A DNA stretch of 64,000 nt from Amoebophrya sp. A120 (taxonomy: Eukaryota; Sar; Dinophyceae; Syndiniales; Amoebophryaceae). Each line of letters begins with the position of its first letter. Within the stretch, counting starts at the first letter, position 1. The stretch spans positions 565,799 through 629,798 of the forward strand of contig CAJINV010000022.1 in the NCBI GenBank assembly GCA_905178155.1, in the 5' to 3' direction. The notes under the pieces were generated by a model. That model ran no database searches and was not told the DNA's origin. It was given only the letters and a program-made list of their open reading frames with translations. Positions 12,601-22,619 of this stretch are shown piece after piece. The translations under genes and the position numbers were made by a program.

Positions 12601-15600
12601 AACAAACACCGAAGTTGTACGAGATGCAGGAGGTGCTTCGGGCGCCGCGAATCAGCAACTGAACTTTGGAGCGGGTTGGGGCAATGGTTTGTTTCCACGA
12701 CCTGCCGGAAACGGTATGGTTTTCGTCAAAAACGCGAATGATTTCGATGGTAATGAAACGACCAATACTGGTGGTAGTCCTGACGGAACATTAAACGGAA
12801 CGTCTAGTGGTCCTACAGAATCTCTGCAGCCCATACTACCGAACCCTCACACTGCGTTTTTGCCCCCGAGTCCGAGTGCTCTGAGCCCAGGAGTGGTGGT
12901 GTTCGGAGATGGAGGCGTAGGTGGCGGCGGAGATGGCGGGTTTGACGGTGGCGCTGGCGGTAGCGACGGTGGTGGTGGCCCGGCAACACGACCAAATACC
13001 CCCGTTGCCCCTCGTCCCGGTGGGAGTAATTATCCCACTGGAAATTATACCGGAGGTGGAACATCACCAGGCAGCTCTCCACCTCTCGTGCGTGGCAACC
13101 TGCCCGTCCCCGCAGCTGCCCCTGCAATGGTTGCTACGAGTTTAATATTGCCAGTAGGACCAAAAGCTGGCGCCGGCGGAATGATGCCACAGCCGAAACA
13201 ACGTCCAGCTCGTCCCACACCTTCCGTTCCGCCTTCCGCTCCAGCAGTTGTGCCGCCAGAAGTTAGCAGTACACCAGGAGACGGTCCGCGAGGAGTATCA
13301 CCGGCGGGCCAACCAGTCGTACCACCATTGCCCTATGACGGGTTGGTCACGGCGTCGTCGACGGGGAATACGACTAGCACCTCGCCGTCATCGCCAAGTA
13401 CCACGACGCTACCGACGGCTGCACAACGCCCTCCGAGTACTAGTACGCCGATGCAGTCAACAACCCAGAATGCTCCATTGCCAACAAGTACTCGAACTGC
13501 ATCGCCACCAAGAGGCGCGCAGGTGCAACAGGATCCACCGCCGGCATTTTTACCACAAGAGCTTGCTGCAAATGGAATAGCGAGTGAGCCGCCAAGACGA
13601 AGAGACCCAGAGGGAGTAGAGCGATCTGCCGTTCCTCAACCGACACGGGACGAAACTCTGACAGAGCCGAGTCGCAATGGAAATGGCCCGCCAGCCGGAG
13701 GAAGCACTGGCCCTAGTACCAATGCAGCCCTGCAAGAAGCGGACCCCCTGTGGCAGGGCGGCAACGAGGTGCGACCGGGAGGAGCCCCGGTCGGGACATC
13801 AGGGCCACAAGCTGAAGAGCGCCACACAGAAGTACCTCGCCAACTACTGGCGGCTCAGAATATCAGGAGCGGTACAACAGCACCGCCCCAGGTCGAAGCT
13901 CCGAGTTCAGCTCGAAGTCCGAGTGAGGGACGAGATTCCAATTCCCGTAGAACTACTGCGTTGGAGCAGCAGACGGTAGTAGAGCACGGCACTAATTCCC
14001 CACCGTCCACTATCCAAGAAAAAAACATTGTAGGTGTAACTTTTTTGGAGGAACAGCATTACAAATTTGTCTGGCATGACAGCAAAAACCTGTCATGCGC
14101 AGATAGTACGTGAAAACGCCCTTTATTGGACCCTACGACGCATGCCAAGCATGACAGACGCAATCATCTTGCAGGTTGCGCATCACAAATTTACACTAAC
14201 AACGTTTTTTGCTTGGATATCCACCAGCCAAGAACCCCCAGGAACTACAGCAAGAGGTCCTCCGCGCAGGCAGCTCACTATCAAATGCAAAAATGTCTGG
14301 GTCTGGAAGATTGCGAGATTTGTCATGCATATTTCGGATCACCATCACGCAAATGGCGTCTGATGCAGGCAAAAGCATCACAGGTTTTGAGCGCGCCTCG
14401 TGATGCCTGTCCCGCATGAGAAACTTCCTACTTGCGTGCCAAGAAATGGACAGCTTTTGGCGCTCATGCAACACAAATTTTTGTGTGTTCCAGAGTTTGC
14501 ATCACAAGTTCCAACCCTTCCAGACCCAGACACTTTTACATTTGATACTCACCTTGGCTCCGCAAAGTTTCGCCGTGCAGGTCGACCCGAATTCTGATAA
14601 TTCGCAGGCGGGCACAGTCTATCCTGAGTAAAAACGTACCCACACCAGAGTTGTAATGCAGATTTGCAAAGACAGGAAGATTTGTAATGCGCATCCCCGC
14701 CATGAGAGCCATTTCCAATCGTGTTTTGGAATTTGTGATGCTGTGAACAGGATGAGCAGATGAATCTGTGATGCGGCTGCACTTGCTAACCTGCACTACA
14801 CTGCATAGCGCAACTTGTCATGCGTGACTCACAAAGCTCCTAGGTTTGTGTTGCAAAATCCCCATCCTGACTCTGGTGTGGGTACGTTTTTGCTCAGGAT
14901 ACAGTCTCCACTGCGTTTATCGAGCCATCAGGCCCAACATCTCCAAGGTCGGCTTGTTCCTTCGCAGCCCCGCCGCGGCCGACTGTTGAAAGTGCTGGTA
15001 ACCGGCGCCGTGTGCTGACAGTGAGTTTACGCCATGAGCAAATATAGTATCGTACTTGTGTGGTCTGTGTGAATTGTACTACTGATGCATGTTTTTTGCA
15101 GCTACAGAGAAATTCTTTTCCACTGCCCTGTGTTTCACCACCACGACCACCAGTGTCAGTCTTCCTTATTGCCACCAACATTTTCAGAACACAATTTACG
15201 CTAAAGGACGATATATGAGCTTGTGATGCATAGACGCGATGTAGCGAAAGCGACGTGAATATCCAGCCGGCGGTGGTGCCAGCGGGTTGTGGTACTGGAG
15301 GAAGCTCGGGCTCCTCGGGCGTCCAACCCACAGTCGTGCAGACGCCTGAACCACCACTGGAAGTGGCAGGGCGACATGTTGGTACGAATACTTTAGCCGC
15401 GCGAAGACCACCGCCCATGGGTCAGCCTACAGCCGAAACCGCAACAAGTGTTCTGGGGGGTGGACAGAATCTTGTTCTCGAGGGGGTTCAACATCAACAG
15501 CCACCGATCGACTATGCTGTCGCGCCGGGTCGTTGTTCAGTTGTGACCACAGGCAGTGCTGAGCAAGCAGTGGATGCCGGGGAAAGATTCTTGCAACCGA

Positions 15601-16193
15601 GAATTATGAATGTTGTCCCGCCGGTGGGGACTCCGCCTGAAGCAGAAGCCAGTTGTAGCTCATCAAGTCTAGTGTCAACACCGGCTTGTTCACTACCACC
15701 AACCGACTCTGCTGCGTCCGCTCCAGGTACTATAGCTCCGCGCGGAGGAGTACTAGTACTGGAACCTGCATCCGCATCGGGAGGACCCCCAGCCACTTGC
15801 GAGGAAGCTACAGTGGGTGGTGGTGGTCTTTTCCCGGCACAAGGAGGACCTGATGGTGGCCGCTTCCCTGCGCAAGGAGGACCCGACGGTGGCTGCTTCC
15901 CTGCGCAAGGAGGACCCGATGGTGGTGGTGTCTTCGCAGTACAGCAGTCTTCCGCGGCTGATAACAGCAGCACCGTCGGGGACGAGCAAAGTAGTACTAC
16001 AGCTGGTGAAGCGAATGTTTTTGCGACAGTGCTGTCTACAACACGACAGGAAGATGAAGTAGAGGCGCCTGCAGTGCGCCACCAGGACGACCACGACACA
16101 GAGCCGCGTAGGCGACCCAGCTGTGATGGCCCAGGTCCGGGCGACCTCGTGACCTTCGCCAATTTGCAGACAATTTTTCTTATCACACGATGA
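9661..16193 (+). CDS. K1: TTK/Mps1-like protein kinase with membrane segment and long low-complexity tail
   Basis: Ser/Thr (possibly dual-specificity) kinase. ATG 9661 sits in GCCATGG. Exons are about 9661-10087, 10320-10370, 10538-11323, 11484-14010, 14225-14278, 14553-14619, 14907-15021 and 15262-16193. After a disordered N-terminus of about 140 residues come the Gly loop GELLGRGGFAEVYK (split by an introner), the ATP lysine in FALK, the catalytic loop IVHFDLKPANFLMF (Phe where most kinases have Arg), SDFGLA, CGTILYMAPEAF and DIWSLGIILYAM. HxDLKPANF and the IVDPLMEIQYPD stretch resemble the TTK/Mps1 group. Beyond the lobe lies one strong hydrophobic segment (VLISALILSIGIGAAVSIGI, about 12535-12600), then over 1,000 residues rich in Pro, Gly, Ser and Thr. 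A membrane segment is unusual for Mps1. The last exon (after 15021) is the least certain; a GT-AG alternative would stop near 15217. Confidence 0.78.
10088..10315. mobile_element. Introner, family D, in K1
   Basis: Direct repeat TCCA (10084-10087, 10316-10319). Left ATATCGAAAAGAAAAACC with GTGTAGGTG, right CTTACACTTACAGACC then TTCCATA. Removal fuses the acidic N-terminal exon to SIHDLSFTVGELLG. Confidence 0.8.
10371..10532. mobile_element. Introner, family B, inside the K1 glycine loop
   Basis: Left TATGGATTGCAAAAGCCTAT, right GGCTTTTACCGAATGCATA. Flanks CTTCG and CTTTG. Splicing restores GGFAEVYK, so it interrupts an essential ATP-binding loop. Confidence 0.82.
11324..11479. mobile_element. 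Introner, family B, in K1
   Basis: Direct repeat ATCC (11320-11323, 11480-11483). Left TATCCTGTGCAAAAGTATCG, right GCGATACCATGCTTTTGC then CCATAA. Removal rebuilds DPLMEIQYPDKF of the kinase C-lobe. Confidence 0.88.
14011..14219. mobile_element. Introner, family D, in K1 tail
   Basis: Direct repeat TCCAC (14006-14010, 14220-14224). Left TATCCAAGAAAAAAACATTG, right AACGTTTTTTGCTTGGATA, with GTAGGTGTAAC against TTACACTAAC just inside. Frame is kept. Confidence 0.9.
14279..14547. mobile_element. Introner, family A, in K1 tail
   Basis: Direct repeat CTCAC (14274-14278, 14548-14552). Left TATCAAATGCAAAAATGTCT, right AGACACTTTTACATTTGATA, with GGGTCTGG against CCAGACCC inside. Classic family A ends. 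Confidence 0.92.
14620..14901. mobile_element. Introner, family C, in K1 tail
   Basis: Direct repeat CAGTC (14615-14619, 14902-14906). Left TATCCTGAGTAAAAACGTAC with CCACACCAGAG; right CTCTGGTGTGGGTACG then TGCTCAGGATA. A near-perfect inverted pair. Confidence 0.92.
15022..15261. mobile_element. Possible introner, family B-like, in K1 tail
   Basis: 240 nt. Left TGAGTTTACG with TATAGTATCGTACTTG; right GCGATGTAGCGAAAGCGACG ending AATA. Removal keeps frame between two low-complexity exons. A GT-AG intron 15021-15100 (GTGAGT to TTTTTGCAG) is an alternative. Confidence 0.45.
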
Positions 16194-16450
16194 AAAAGCG
16201 TTCCATGTTTTGCGCCTTGTCAGGCTGGAAAAGCATTGTCATGATATATGCACCATTGCCATTTTTGGTGCCTGACGGACGGAGTGGTTAAAACTTGCTC
16301 CACTGTGCGAAGAAAAGACTCATTTATACTTGACTCAGATTTGTATTGCTCTACTGATGAATTGATGGCCCCCGCTGCTGCGTCATCAAGACAGAAATAG
16401 AAATTTCGGCACAGCAACAAGCGAAACGCAAAGGAGAAGGTAGCGCCTAA

Positions 16451-17869
16451 GTACTTCTTTTGAAAAAAAACGCTTCTCGCGGAAGGTGGTGGACGAACCA
16501 AAACTCAGCGCTTTTTCAAGCGATACCGCAACGCGATCTAGTAAGGCGCGCTATAGCGATTCCAGCCTTCCGCGCAGAAGTCGGTAATGCCATCGGGAAT
16601 TGGCACCAGATGCGAACCGCGCTCGGAGAAGAAGTTGCGAAGGAGTTGAAACGCTCGTTTCTAGCAGAAGAAATGGACGACTTCATGGCGGAACTGCTGC
16701 GCGAGCAGCTGCACAAAATGCAAGTTCTGCAGCTGTCAGAAGGTAGTACCAGTTTAATCGGCTCTGGTGTAGTCGCTCAAGGGGCAGCTGGGACGCAAAT
16801 TACCGTTCCCGCGGAAGTGTACTATGATTCTGCACGTGCACGTTACAGATTATTATACGATATTACGGAAGAAAGCGGCCGTCGTCGCTGTCACACGACC
16901 ACATCGCCGGAAGGTCAGAAGTATGAACTGCAAAAGTATCGTACTCGTATAAATGCATGACAAATTCCCTCAGCATGAGAAATAAATTTTGTAATGCGGA
17001 TTTACCTTGAGACAAAAATTTGTAATGCATGATTGCAATACGAGTACGATACTTTTTCACAGGATAAGAAGATAGCCGAGTGGGTGGAAGAAAAGATCAA
17101 GCAGGCAAGAGAGAAAATAGCCGAGGCGAGAGCAGTATCAAATGCAAATCTGTCTGGGTCTGGAAGAACGAAGCAACTTGTCATGCTAAATCTGAATCAT
17201 GTGGAAATCTGTGTTGCGTGATTGCCAAAAGCTGTCTACTTTTGACCTGATCGAGAGGCAGTTTCTCATGCAGGATAGGCATGAGAGAACTCTCACAGAA
17301 TCTGTCATGCGATGTTCTACATACCAGACAGCATGGGTCATGGAAAATCTGCATGACAAGTCTACTGGCATTCTCCCAGACCCAGACACTTTTGCAGTTC
17401 ATAAGCAGCAGGGGAAATTCAGAACCCTGCTGAAGTACTGGCTTTCCTGGCCGCCGGAGCGGGTCGTGCGACAAGTGCCGGCAGGACAAGCCTCGACAAT
17501 CGGGCAGAGGAAGGAGGTGACGTAGAATTTCACCCTGAATCCGGAGCCCCCACCCCAGCAGCTTCTGATGTGCTGCTCTACGTGCCGCCGGTAGTTCTAT
17601 CTGAGAGGCTCGCAGGGCTGCTAGAGCAATTTGCCCAAGCAGAGATCATGCGAGACGATCGAGGCGTTCTACTGGGCGGAAGAAATTATGTGCTCCAATC
17701 AGCGGAAGAGTCCCTCCGCTTCGCGGAATACCTGTCTGGAACTGCACGGCCGCCAGAGGTGCAACGGGCCGGAGAAGTTGTTGACGCAAAGGCACGGAGG
17801 GACGGACAAGAACACCTGAATGAAGGTGGTATCAAACTAGAATTAAGGTGCCCGAGCCTGAGAATCTGA
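16451..17869 (+). CDS. D2: paralogue of D1
   Basis: Unknown function. Exons are about 16451-16921, 17072-17135 and 17409-17869, stop TGA 17867-17869. Shared with D1: NWHQMRTALGEEVA, DDFMAELLREQLHKMQ, VYYDSAR with SPEGQK, IAEWVEEKIKQAR, and one copy of the RxYVLQSAEESLRFAEYLSG motif (17685-17745). It has only one copy of that domain, where D1 has two, and lacks the Glu/Gln repeat. No ATG is seen at the open start (in-frame TAA at 16448). Either a 5' exon lies upstream of 16451 or translation begins at the internal Met in NWHQM. Two introners interrupt it, both at sites empty in D1. Confidence 0.68.
16922..17066. mobile_element. Introner, family B, in D2
   Basis: Direct repeat AGAAG (16917-16921, 17067-17071). 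Left core GCAAAAGTATCGTACTCGTA, right core TACGAGTACGATACTTTTTC then GGATA. D1 has the uninterrupted site at GQK-VGDW (near 5145). Confidence 0.95.
17136..17403. mobile_element. Introner, family A, in D2
   Basis: Direct repeat AGCAG (17131-17135, 17404-17408). Left TATCAAATGCAAATCTGTCT, right CAGACACTTTTGCAGTTCATA. Removal joins AEARA to AGEIQNPAEVLAFL in frame; the latter aligns to D1 SRTAEVRVFL. Confidence 0.93.
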
Positions 17870-17910
17870 TTAGGCATCAAAGCCGTGCTGCAAATCTATC
17901 TCTGCGGCAG

Positions 17911-18078
17911 TATGTATCAGCATCGTGATTGTTTTCGGCTTAGAATCTGAAACCACGTAGATTTGCGCACGATGAACGAGGTTGCAATCATTCCAAAAAA
18001 CTACTGCATTCAATTTTCTCCAATGCATCAAAACTGTTCATTTTCTTGGGGAGTACGGCACCTTTTTTCATTTCTATA
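17911..18078. mobile_element. Possible diverged introner upstream of S1
   Basis: TATGTATCAGCATCGTGATTG at the left and GGAGTACGGCACC with TTTCTATA at the right are weakly inverted. No direct repeat seen. Its exon context is unproven. Confidence 0.3.
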
Positions 18079-18663
18079 CCCTGGACCTCCTTCTACCGTT
18101 TCGCGCAAGTCAGCCTCCTACCCGGCCTCAGGCACCTCTTGAGCCTTCTCTTCTACTCTGGGACGAACAATGATCTCACGATGCTTGGGCATCAAAGAAC
18201 ATCAAGGGATGTAAAATTACGAGCAGAATTCGAAGCACAATGGGCACCACAACTATTGCGCATGATTTACACACTCGATAAGGGCGGTGGGAGGTTTCCG
18301 TGGACCAACATCGCACCGAAGAATAATCGTCATGCTCCTGCACGATCGAGCGGAATATTAACGGGGGCACGACAAGCAGGAGGTTATTCATCTAGCCAGA
18401 GAGGTGACCACACCTCGGGATCAGGATCTACTTCGTCGGGGTCATCTTGTTCGTCGTCCTCTGGCCGACCTGTACCCCGAGCTGCGGCGGATCATGGTTG
18501 TTCCGGAGGTGATCATGCAGAAGTGAGCCGCCCCGCCCCACACGCGGATGAACAAGACGCAAGCCACGCTTCAGGATCACGAAGCGAATTTTCACAAGGA
18601 AATCCAAACCACGAGCATCGCCCGAGGAACTACGAAGCGGTGTTTGTAGAGGAGGTTGATTGA
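18046..18663 (+). CDS. S1: hypothetical protein
   Basis: Not recognised. Open frame to TGA 18661-18663. An ATG at 18181 (MLGHQRTSRDVK) is a plausible start; an upstream exon through the weak introner is an alternative. The N-terminal part (AEFEAQWAPQLLRMIYTLDK) could be folded. The rest is Ser, Gly, Arg and His rich and looks disordered. The copia element is inserted six bases after the stop, in the presumed 3' UTR. Confidence 0.4.
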   Translation: MGSTAPFFISIPWTSFYRFAQVSLLPGLRHLLSLLFYSGTNNDLTMLGHQRTSRDVKLRAEFEAQWAPQLLRMIYTLDKGGGRFPWTNIAPKNNRHAPARSSGILTGARQAGGYSSSQRGDHTSGSGSTSSGSSCSSSSGRPVPRAAADHGCSGGDHAEVSRPAPHADEQDASHASGSRSEFSQGNPNHEHRPRNYEAVFVEEVD

Positions 18664-18669
18664 AATTTG

Positions 18670-19038
18670 TGTTGATCGTGTGATCTTGACCTCCCGAACA
18701 CACTCCTTCTTCTTCTTCTTACGGGAAACAAAACGCGTCCTTTCCTGATTGTGTTTGCTCAAAACCTTGAGCCAACGGCTCAAACGAAAATTGTTGTTGT
18801 ACATGTTTCAGCATGAGAGATTCGCTCTCCACCCGGTTCCAGGGTCTATCTAATGTTCTCTCTCAAAGAAAGAAGAGTGCGAATAAACTTTTCCCCAAAA
18901 ACGAATACGAAAGATATTGGAAAAACGATGGATGCGACTAGTCGTGAAAAAACAGATACCGACTAGCGACGACCACGATAAGCGAAAAAACAAGCTCTTG
19001 ACCGATGAGAGATAGGTGTGAACACATTGTGAACAACA
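18670..19038 (-). repeat. 3' LTR of the copia element
   Basis: 369 bp, TG...CA ends, equal in length and apparently sequence to 24592-24960. On the sense strand it carries a short hairpin TTGAGCC-GTT-GGCTCAA. Confidence 0.95.
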
Positions 19039-19047
19039 CCCCTCCTC
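19039..19047 (-). promoter_or_regulatory. Polypurine tract of the copia element
   Basis: On the sense (minus) strand the sequence GAGGAGGGG directly abuts the 3' LTR, the expected place for the plus-strand primer. Confidence 0.7.
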
Positions 19048-19199
19048 AAACTAGCCGAAGGACCTGCTTTTTGCAAATTTAAAGCTTGGAAAATGGCTGG
19101 TCGTGCTAGTTTGCTATTTAGTGGCGTTTTTCTTCTACTAACTCAACTATCTGTATGCTGACCTGTATGCATGCTATGACTTTTACTCGATTTTATGCG

Positions 19200-22100
19200 C
19201 TATGGATTAATCATACTGATGAGAAAGTTATGCACTTTGATCGGCAGTGACTTGGTAAGGATATCAGCATACTGGTATTTGGTTTGCACATGGACTACCT
19301 TTACTTCTTTTCGCTTGTGTAGGTCTTTGATGAAGTTGTAACGTATATCGATGTGCTTGGTTTTGCGCGTGCTATCACTTTGCTCTACTAGATCTATGCA
19401 GGACTTATTGTCCTCAAAAATTACTGTTGGGCATTTTTTAACATCAGGAATTTTTGCACTTTCGGCTAGGCTGGAGATAAAATTCCGATAATACAAAATC
19501 TCGCGGCCGCACTCCGATATAGCGTAGTACTCGGCTTCGCAGCTGGAAAGTGATACAGATTTTTGTGTGATCGATTGCCAAAAAACTAAATCACCACCAT
19601 AGAAAACGAGGATGCCGGAAGTGGATCGGCGGTCTTCCGAATTGCCCCAATCGGCATCCGAAAAACCTATGATCTCTTCAGCATCGGGCGTGTGCGTGCA
19701 CGCCTTTATTTCTAGCGGTTGCGCCCCACGAAAGGTCAACGCAAATTCCCGCGTGCCCTTCAGGTAGCGTATGAGCCGCGCGGCGGCGATGTGCTCGCGC
19801 TTCGTATTTTTGTCGCTGAATTTTCCTAGTTCTTTTACTGCGTAGCCGATATCATATCGCGAAGCTACTGCAAGATACATGCACATCCCGACTAATTTTC
19901 TATAATTGCTGCTGTTGACCTTGGTCGGTGCGTTTGTATCATCTTTGTCTATGTCAATGGATCTAAGATCGGTAGAAGGCGTGCGCACTGGCATGCAGTT
20001 TTGCATGTCAAACTCAGAAAGAATTTTGTCTATGAGTGTCTCCTGAGTTATTTTTATAGTGCCCTTCTTTTTGTTTTGATGAATATGCAGGCCGAGATAC
20101 ATGCGATGCGAAATTCCTTTTTCGTCAGTAGTAGGCTTAATCCGCTTGCAAGCGAAGTTTTGCAGTATCTCACTAACCTCAGCATCGATGGCATCCTGTC
20201 GGCCGAACAGAAGTAAATCATCTACATACAGGAGGAGATAAACCCCATTGCGGTCGAAGAGACACGGCTCGACTTTATTCTGTCGCCAACCATGCGAGGA
20301 CAAAAAATCTCGAAAATACTCATACCACCTAAATCCGCTCTCCTTCAGCCCATAGAGGGCGCGCTGAAGCTTCCAAACTTCGCCCGGCTTCGTCCGCCAC
20401 TGCGGCGGCGGCGAAACGTAAACCGGCTCGGTTAGTGGTGCATTGACATACGCATTGGAAATGTCGTATTGGTCTATGTCCCACTTTTTTCTGGCGGCTA
20501 GGGAGAGCAGGATTCTGAGCGTACTAAAACGCGCGACGGGCGAAAAGTAGGCATCTGCGCCATGCTGGCGGTTGCCAAGCACCACACATCTGCACTTAAA
20601 TCTGCCATCCTCCTTGCGCGACAGGATAAGCCTGAGCGGCAAAATATCCTTCTTGGGTATTTTTGCCCACTCAGGTTCCGGCAGAGGTATGGCGAAGTTT
20701 TTAGCTTCAAGCCCGTCCCGCTCTACTTGTATACACTTAGACCAATGGGTCGCGTTTGCACTTTGTAGCGCCTGCCTAATGCAGATTTTATCAGCTAAAA
20801 AGCATAAGTCCTGTACACTTTGCATAGTGAATTCTACCTCAGGACATTCAACTTGCAGGTAGGCCAACAACTCCTCCGTAGTGCAGTCTTGCGTATCCTG
20901 ATCTCGCGCTTGGTTCCGCAGCAGGTACGACTCGTCCTCGAAGGAGATATAGGACAGCGCGGCGCCCGCATTGTTGTGTCGCACCGTCTTTGGCGTCGGG
21001 ATGGATAAGAACACGGCGTCGAGGGTCGTCTGTATCTCCGGTCGCGAGTGCTGTGCGGGCTTCGGCTGGCTACTGTTCTGGTCCCGGTCGCAGGAGCTGT
21101 TTATTGCTGCTGTATCAGAAGACGTCGCGACCGGTGCGCGTTTCCCTTCCTTGGGAAAATGTCGATCACTGTTGCGCGTCCCCTCCTGAAGCTGTTCGTC
21201 GGTGGTAGTTACGAATTTGCGCGGGGCAGCTCCGGGAACGTATGTGCGGCACGCAATTTGCTCGGCGAAGGTTACTTTATTCCGGACACGGGAAACTGGT
21301 GCGATTGGCCGTCTCCCCGTGCTGTTCTTCCGCACAAAGTCTCGGACCCTTGGCAGGACCTTGTCGAGCTTTTCGTCGTAAACTGCGACGTCGAGGGAAT
21401 GATCGGCAAAACCTAGAAACCGCCCCGGGCTCCTTCGGTCCTCGAGCTTGCCCTGCGGCTTCGTGTTGTAAAATACTTCCTCGCCGAAGCGAAGAAGTTT
21501 GGCCGTGTCGAAGTCCTCGCCGTAGGCTTCCCGGTGGGAGTTGCTGCCGTGCAGGCATTTTCGCGGCATTATCGACAAGCAGAAAACGTAGTGCTTTATC
21601 GCATAGCACCACAACTTTTTCGGCAGTCCGGAGTCAGCGATGAGTGTTCTTGTGCCCGCGAGGGCCAGCTTGTTCAACACCTCCGCGCCGCCATTCATCG
21701 GCGATGAGTAGTAGGAGGTGAAGATCTGGACTATTCTATTAGCCCGGCACTCGGCCCGGAACCGCTCCGAAATAAATTCGCCACCGTTGTCCGACTTCAG
21801 CCGGCGCGGGGCGGTGTGCTTCGCGATCCAGAGTCGCAGGCCATTGACGCTGTCAGCCTTGCGGCGCAACGGCGCCACCTCCGGCAGCCGCGTCTTCTTG
21901 TCCGCTATGGTCATCGCGAATTTATGTCCGTGCATCGACTCCGGCAGAATTGGGCCGCAGAGGTCCGTGCTGATTTCGTCATTGAATGTCAGCCGGCCCT
22001 CGTACTGGTCATCCCGCGGCCCCGCCCGGTGTGGAGCCTTTGCTGCTCTGGAGATCGTACAGCTCTGGCAGAACCCGCGGTAGGGAAGTATGTGTGCGCT

Positions 22101-22619
22101 GCGGCAGTGGTCTTCAAAGCTATATGTCAAGCATGAGTACTCCTCCTTACTAGTATTTTTGTGGAATATTACGTAAAAGAGACCGTTCGTAAATCTGTGT
22201 ATAGCGATGCTCTTCCTCTCCTGGCCGGGAAGGAAGAGCTGCGCAAGGTCTGCGCTGAAAAGAAATCCTTTCGCCAGCAAAATGCTGACAGCGAGGATGT
22301 TAAAAGGTATGCAATCGTTGAAGATTGCCCTGCTGATATTGATCAACAAGTTGTTATTTGCAAGTGGCTTGGGTTTGCATATTGGCGCCTTGACTGGCTC
22401 GCCGAATATGCCCCGTACCGATGTAACTTGGTCCCTGTAAATCGTATCTACTAGTGTGCTGTCTTGGAGCATGTGTGACGTGGCCCCCGTGTCGAGTAGC
22501 CATATGGAAAAATTTGCATTGGATAATGTATCGACTGTTTCAACCATACTATAAATGTTGTCCATTCTAGAAAAAATTTTTGCTGTTTCGGGCGCAACCC
22601 GCATGAAGTTGTCTGACAT
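19200..22619 (-). CDS. Copia Pol polyprotein (protease, integrase, RT, RNase H)
   Basis: 1,139 residues starting at ATG (complement of 22617-22619). Near residue 45 is the aspartic protease motif LLDTGATSHM. Then come a zinc-binding HHCC-type region (SAH, CQSC) and an integrase core with Asp in STDLCGP, Asp in KSDNGGEF and Glu in NGGAEVLNK. RT has DQYDISNAYVNAPL and the catalytic YVDD (20217-20228). RNase H has GFSDADWG and SSCEAEYYA. The C-terminus HVQTKYQYADILTKSLP is typical of copia. No disabling stop or frameshift was seen. It has its own ATG and is separated from gag by 482 nt, which is unusual because copia elements normally make Gag-Pol as one frame or by frameshift. Confidence 0.95.
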   Translation of the reverse strand: MSDNFMRVAPETAKIFSRMDNIYSMVETVDTLSNANFSIWLLDTGATSHMLQDSTLVDTIYRDQVTSVRGIFGEPVKAPICKPKPLANNNLLINISRAIFNDCIPFNILAVSILLAKGFLFSADLAQLFLPGQERKSIAIHRFTNGLFYVIFHKNTSKEEYSCLTYSFEDHCRSAHILPYRGFCQSCTISRAAKAPHRAGPRDDQYEGRLTFNDEISTDLCGPILPESMHGHKFAMTIADKKTRLPEVAPLRRKADSVNGLRLWIAKHTAPRRLKSDNGGEFISERFRAECRANRIVQIFTSYYSSPMNGGAEVLNKLALAGTRTLIADSGLPKKLWCYAIKHYVFCLSIMPRKCLHGSNSHREAYGEDFDTAKLLRFGEEVFYNTKPQGKLEDRRSPGRFLGFADHSLDVAVYDEKLDKVLPRVRDFVRKNSTGRRPIAPVSRVRNKVTFAEQIACRTYVPGAAPRKFVTTTDEQLQEGTRNSDRHFPKEGKRAPVATSSDTAAINSSCDRDQNSSQPKPAQHSRPEIQTTLDAVFLSIPTPKTVRHNNAGAALSYISFEDESYLLRNQARDQDTQDCTTEELLAYLQVECPEVEFTMQSVQDLCFLADKICIRQALQSANATHWSKCIQVERDGLEAKNFAIPLPEPEWAKIPKKDILPLRLILSRKEDGRFKCRCVVLGNRQHGADAYFSPVARFSTLRILLSLAARKKWDIDQYDISNAYVNAPLTEPVYVSPPPQWRTKPGEVWKLQRALYGLKESGFRWYEYFRDFLSSHGWRQNKVEPCLFDRNGVYLLLYVDDLLLFGRQDAIDAEVSEILQNFACKRIKPTTDEKGISHRMYLGLHIHQNKKKGTIKITQETLIDKILSEFDMQNCMPVRTPSTDLRSIDIDKDDTNAPTKVNSSNYRKLVGMCMYLAVASRYDIGYAVKELGKFSDKNTKREHIAAARLIRYLKGTREFALTFRGAQPLEIKACTHTPDAEEIIGFSDADWGNSEDRRSTSGILVFYGGDLVFWQSITQKSVSLSSCEAEYYAISECGREILYYRNFISSLAESAKIPDVKKCPTVIFEDNKSCIDLVEQSDSTRKTKHIDIRYNFIKDLHKRKEVKVVHVQTKYQYADILTKSLPIKVHNFLISMINP

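Noticed and set aside
12124-12658. Two minus-strand ORFs of 160-170 aa opposite K1
   Set aside because: Explained by the Ser/Thr-rich coding sequence on the plus strand.
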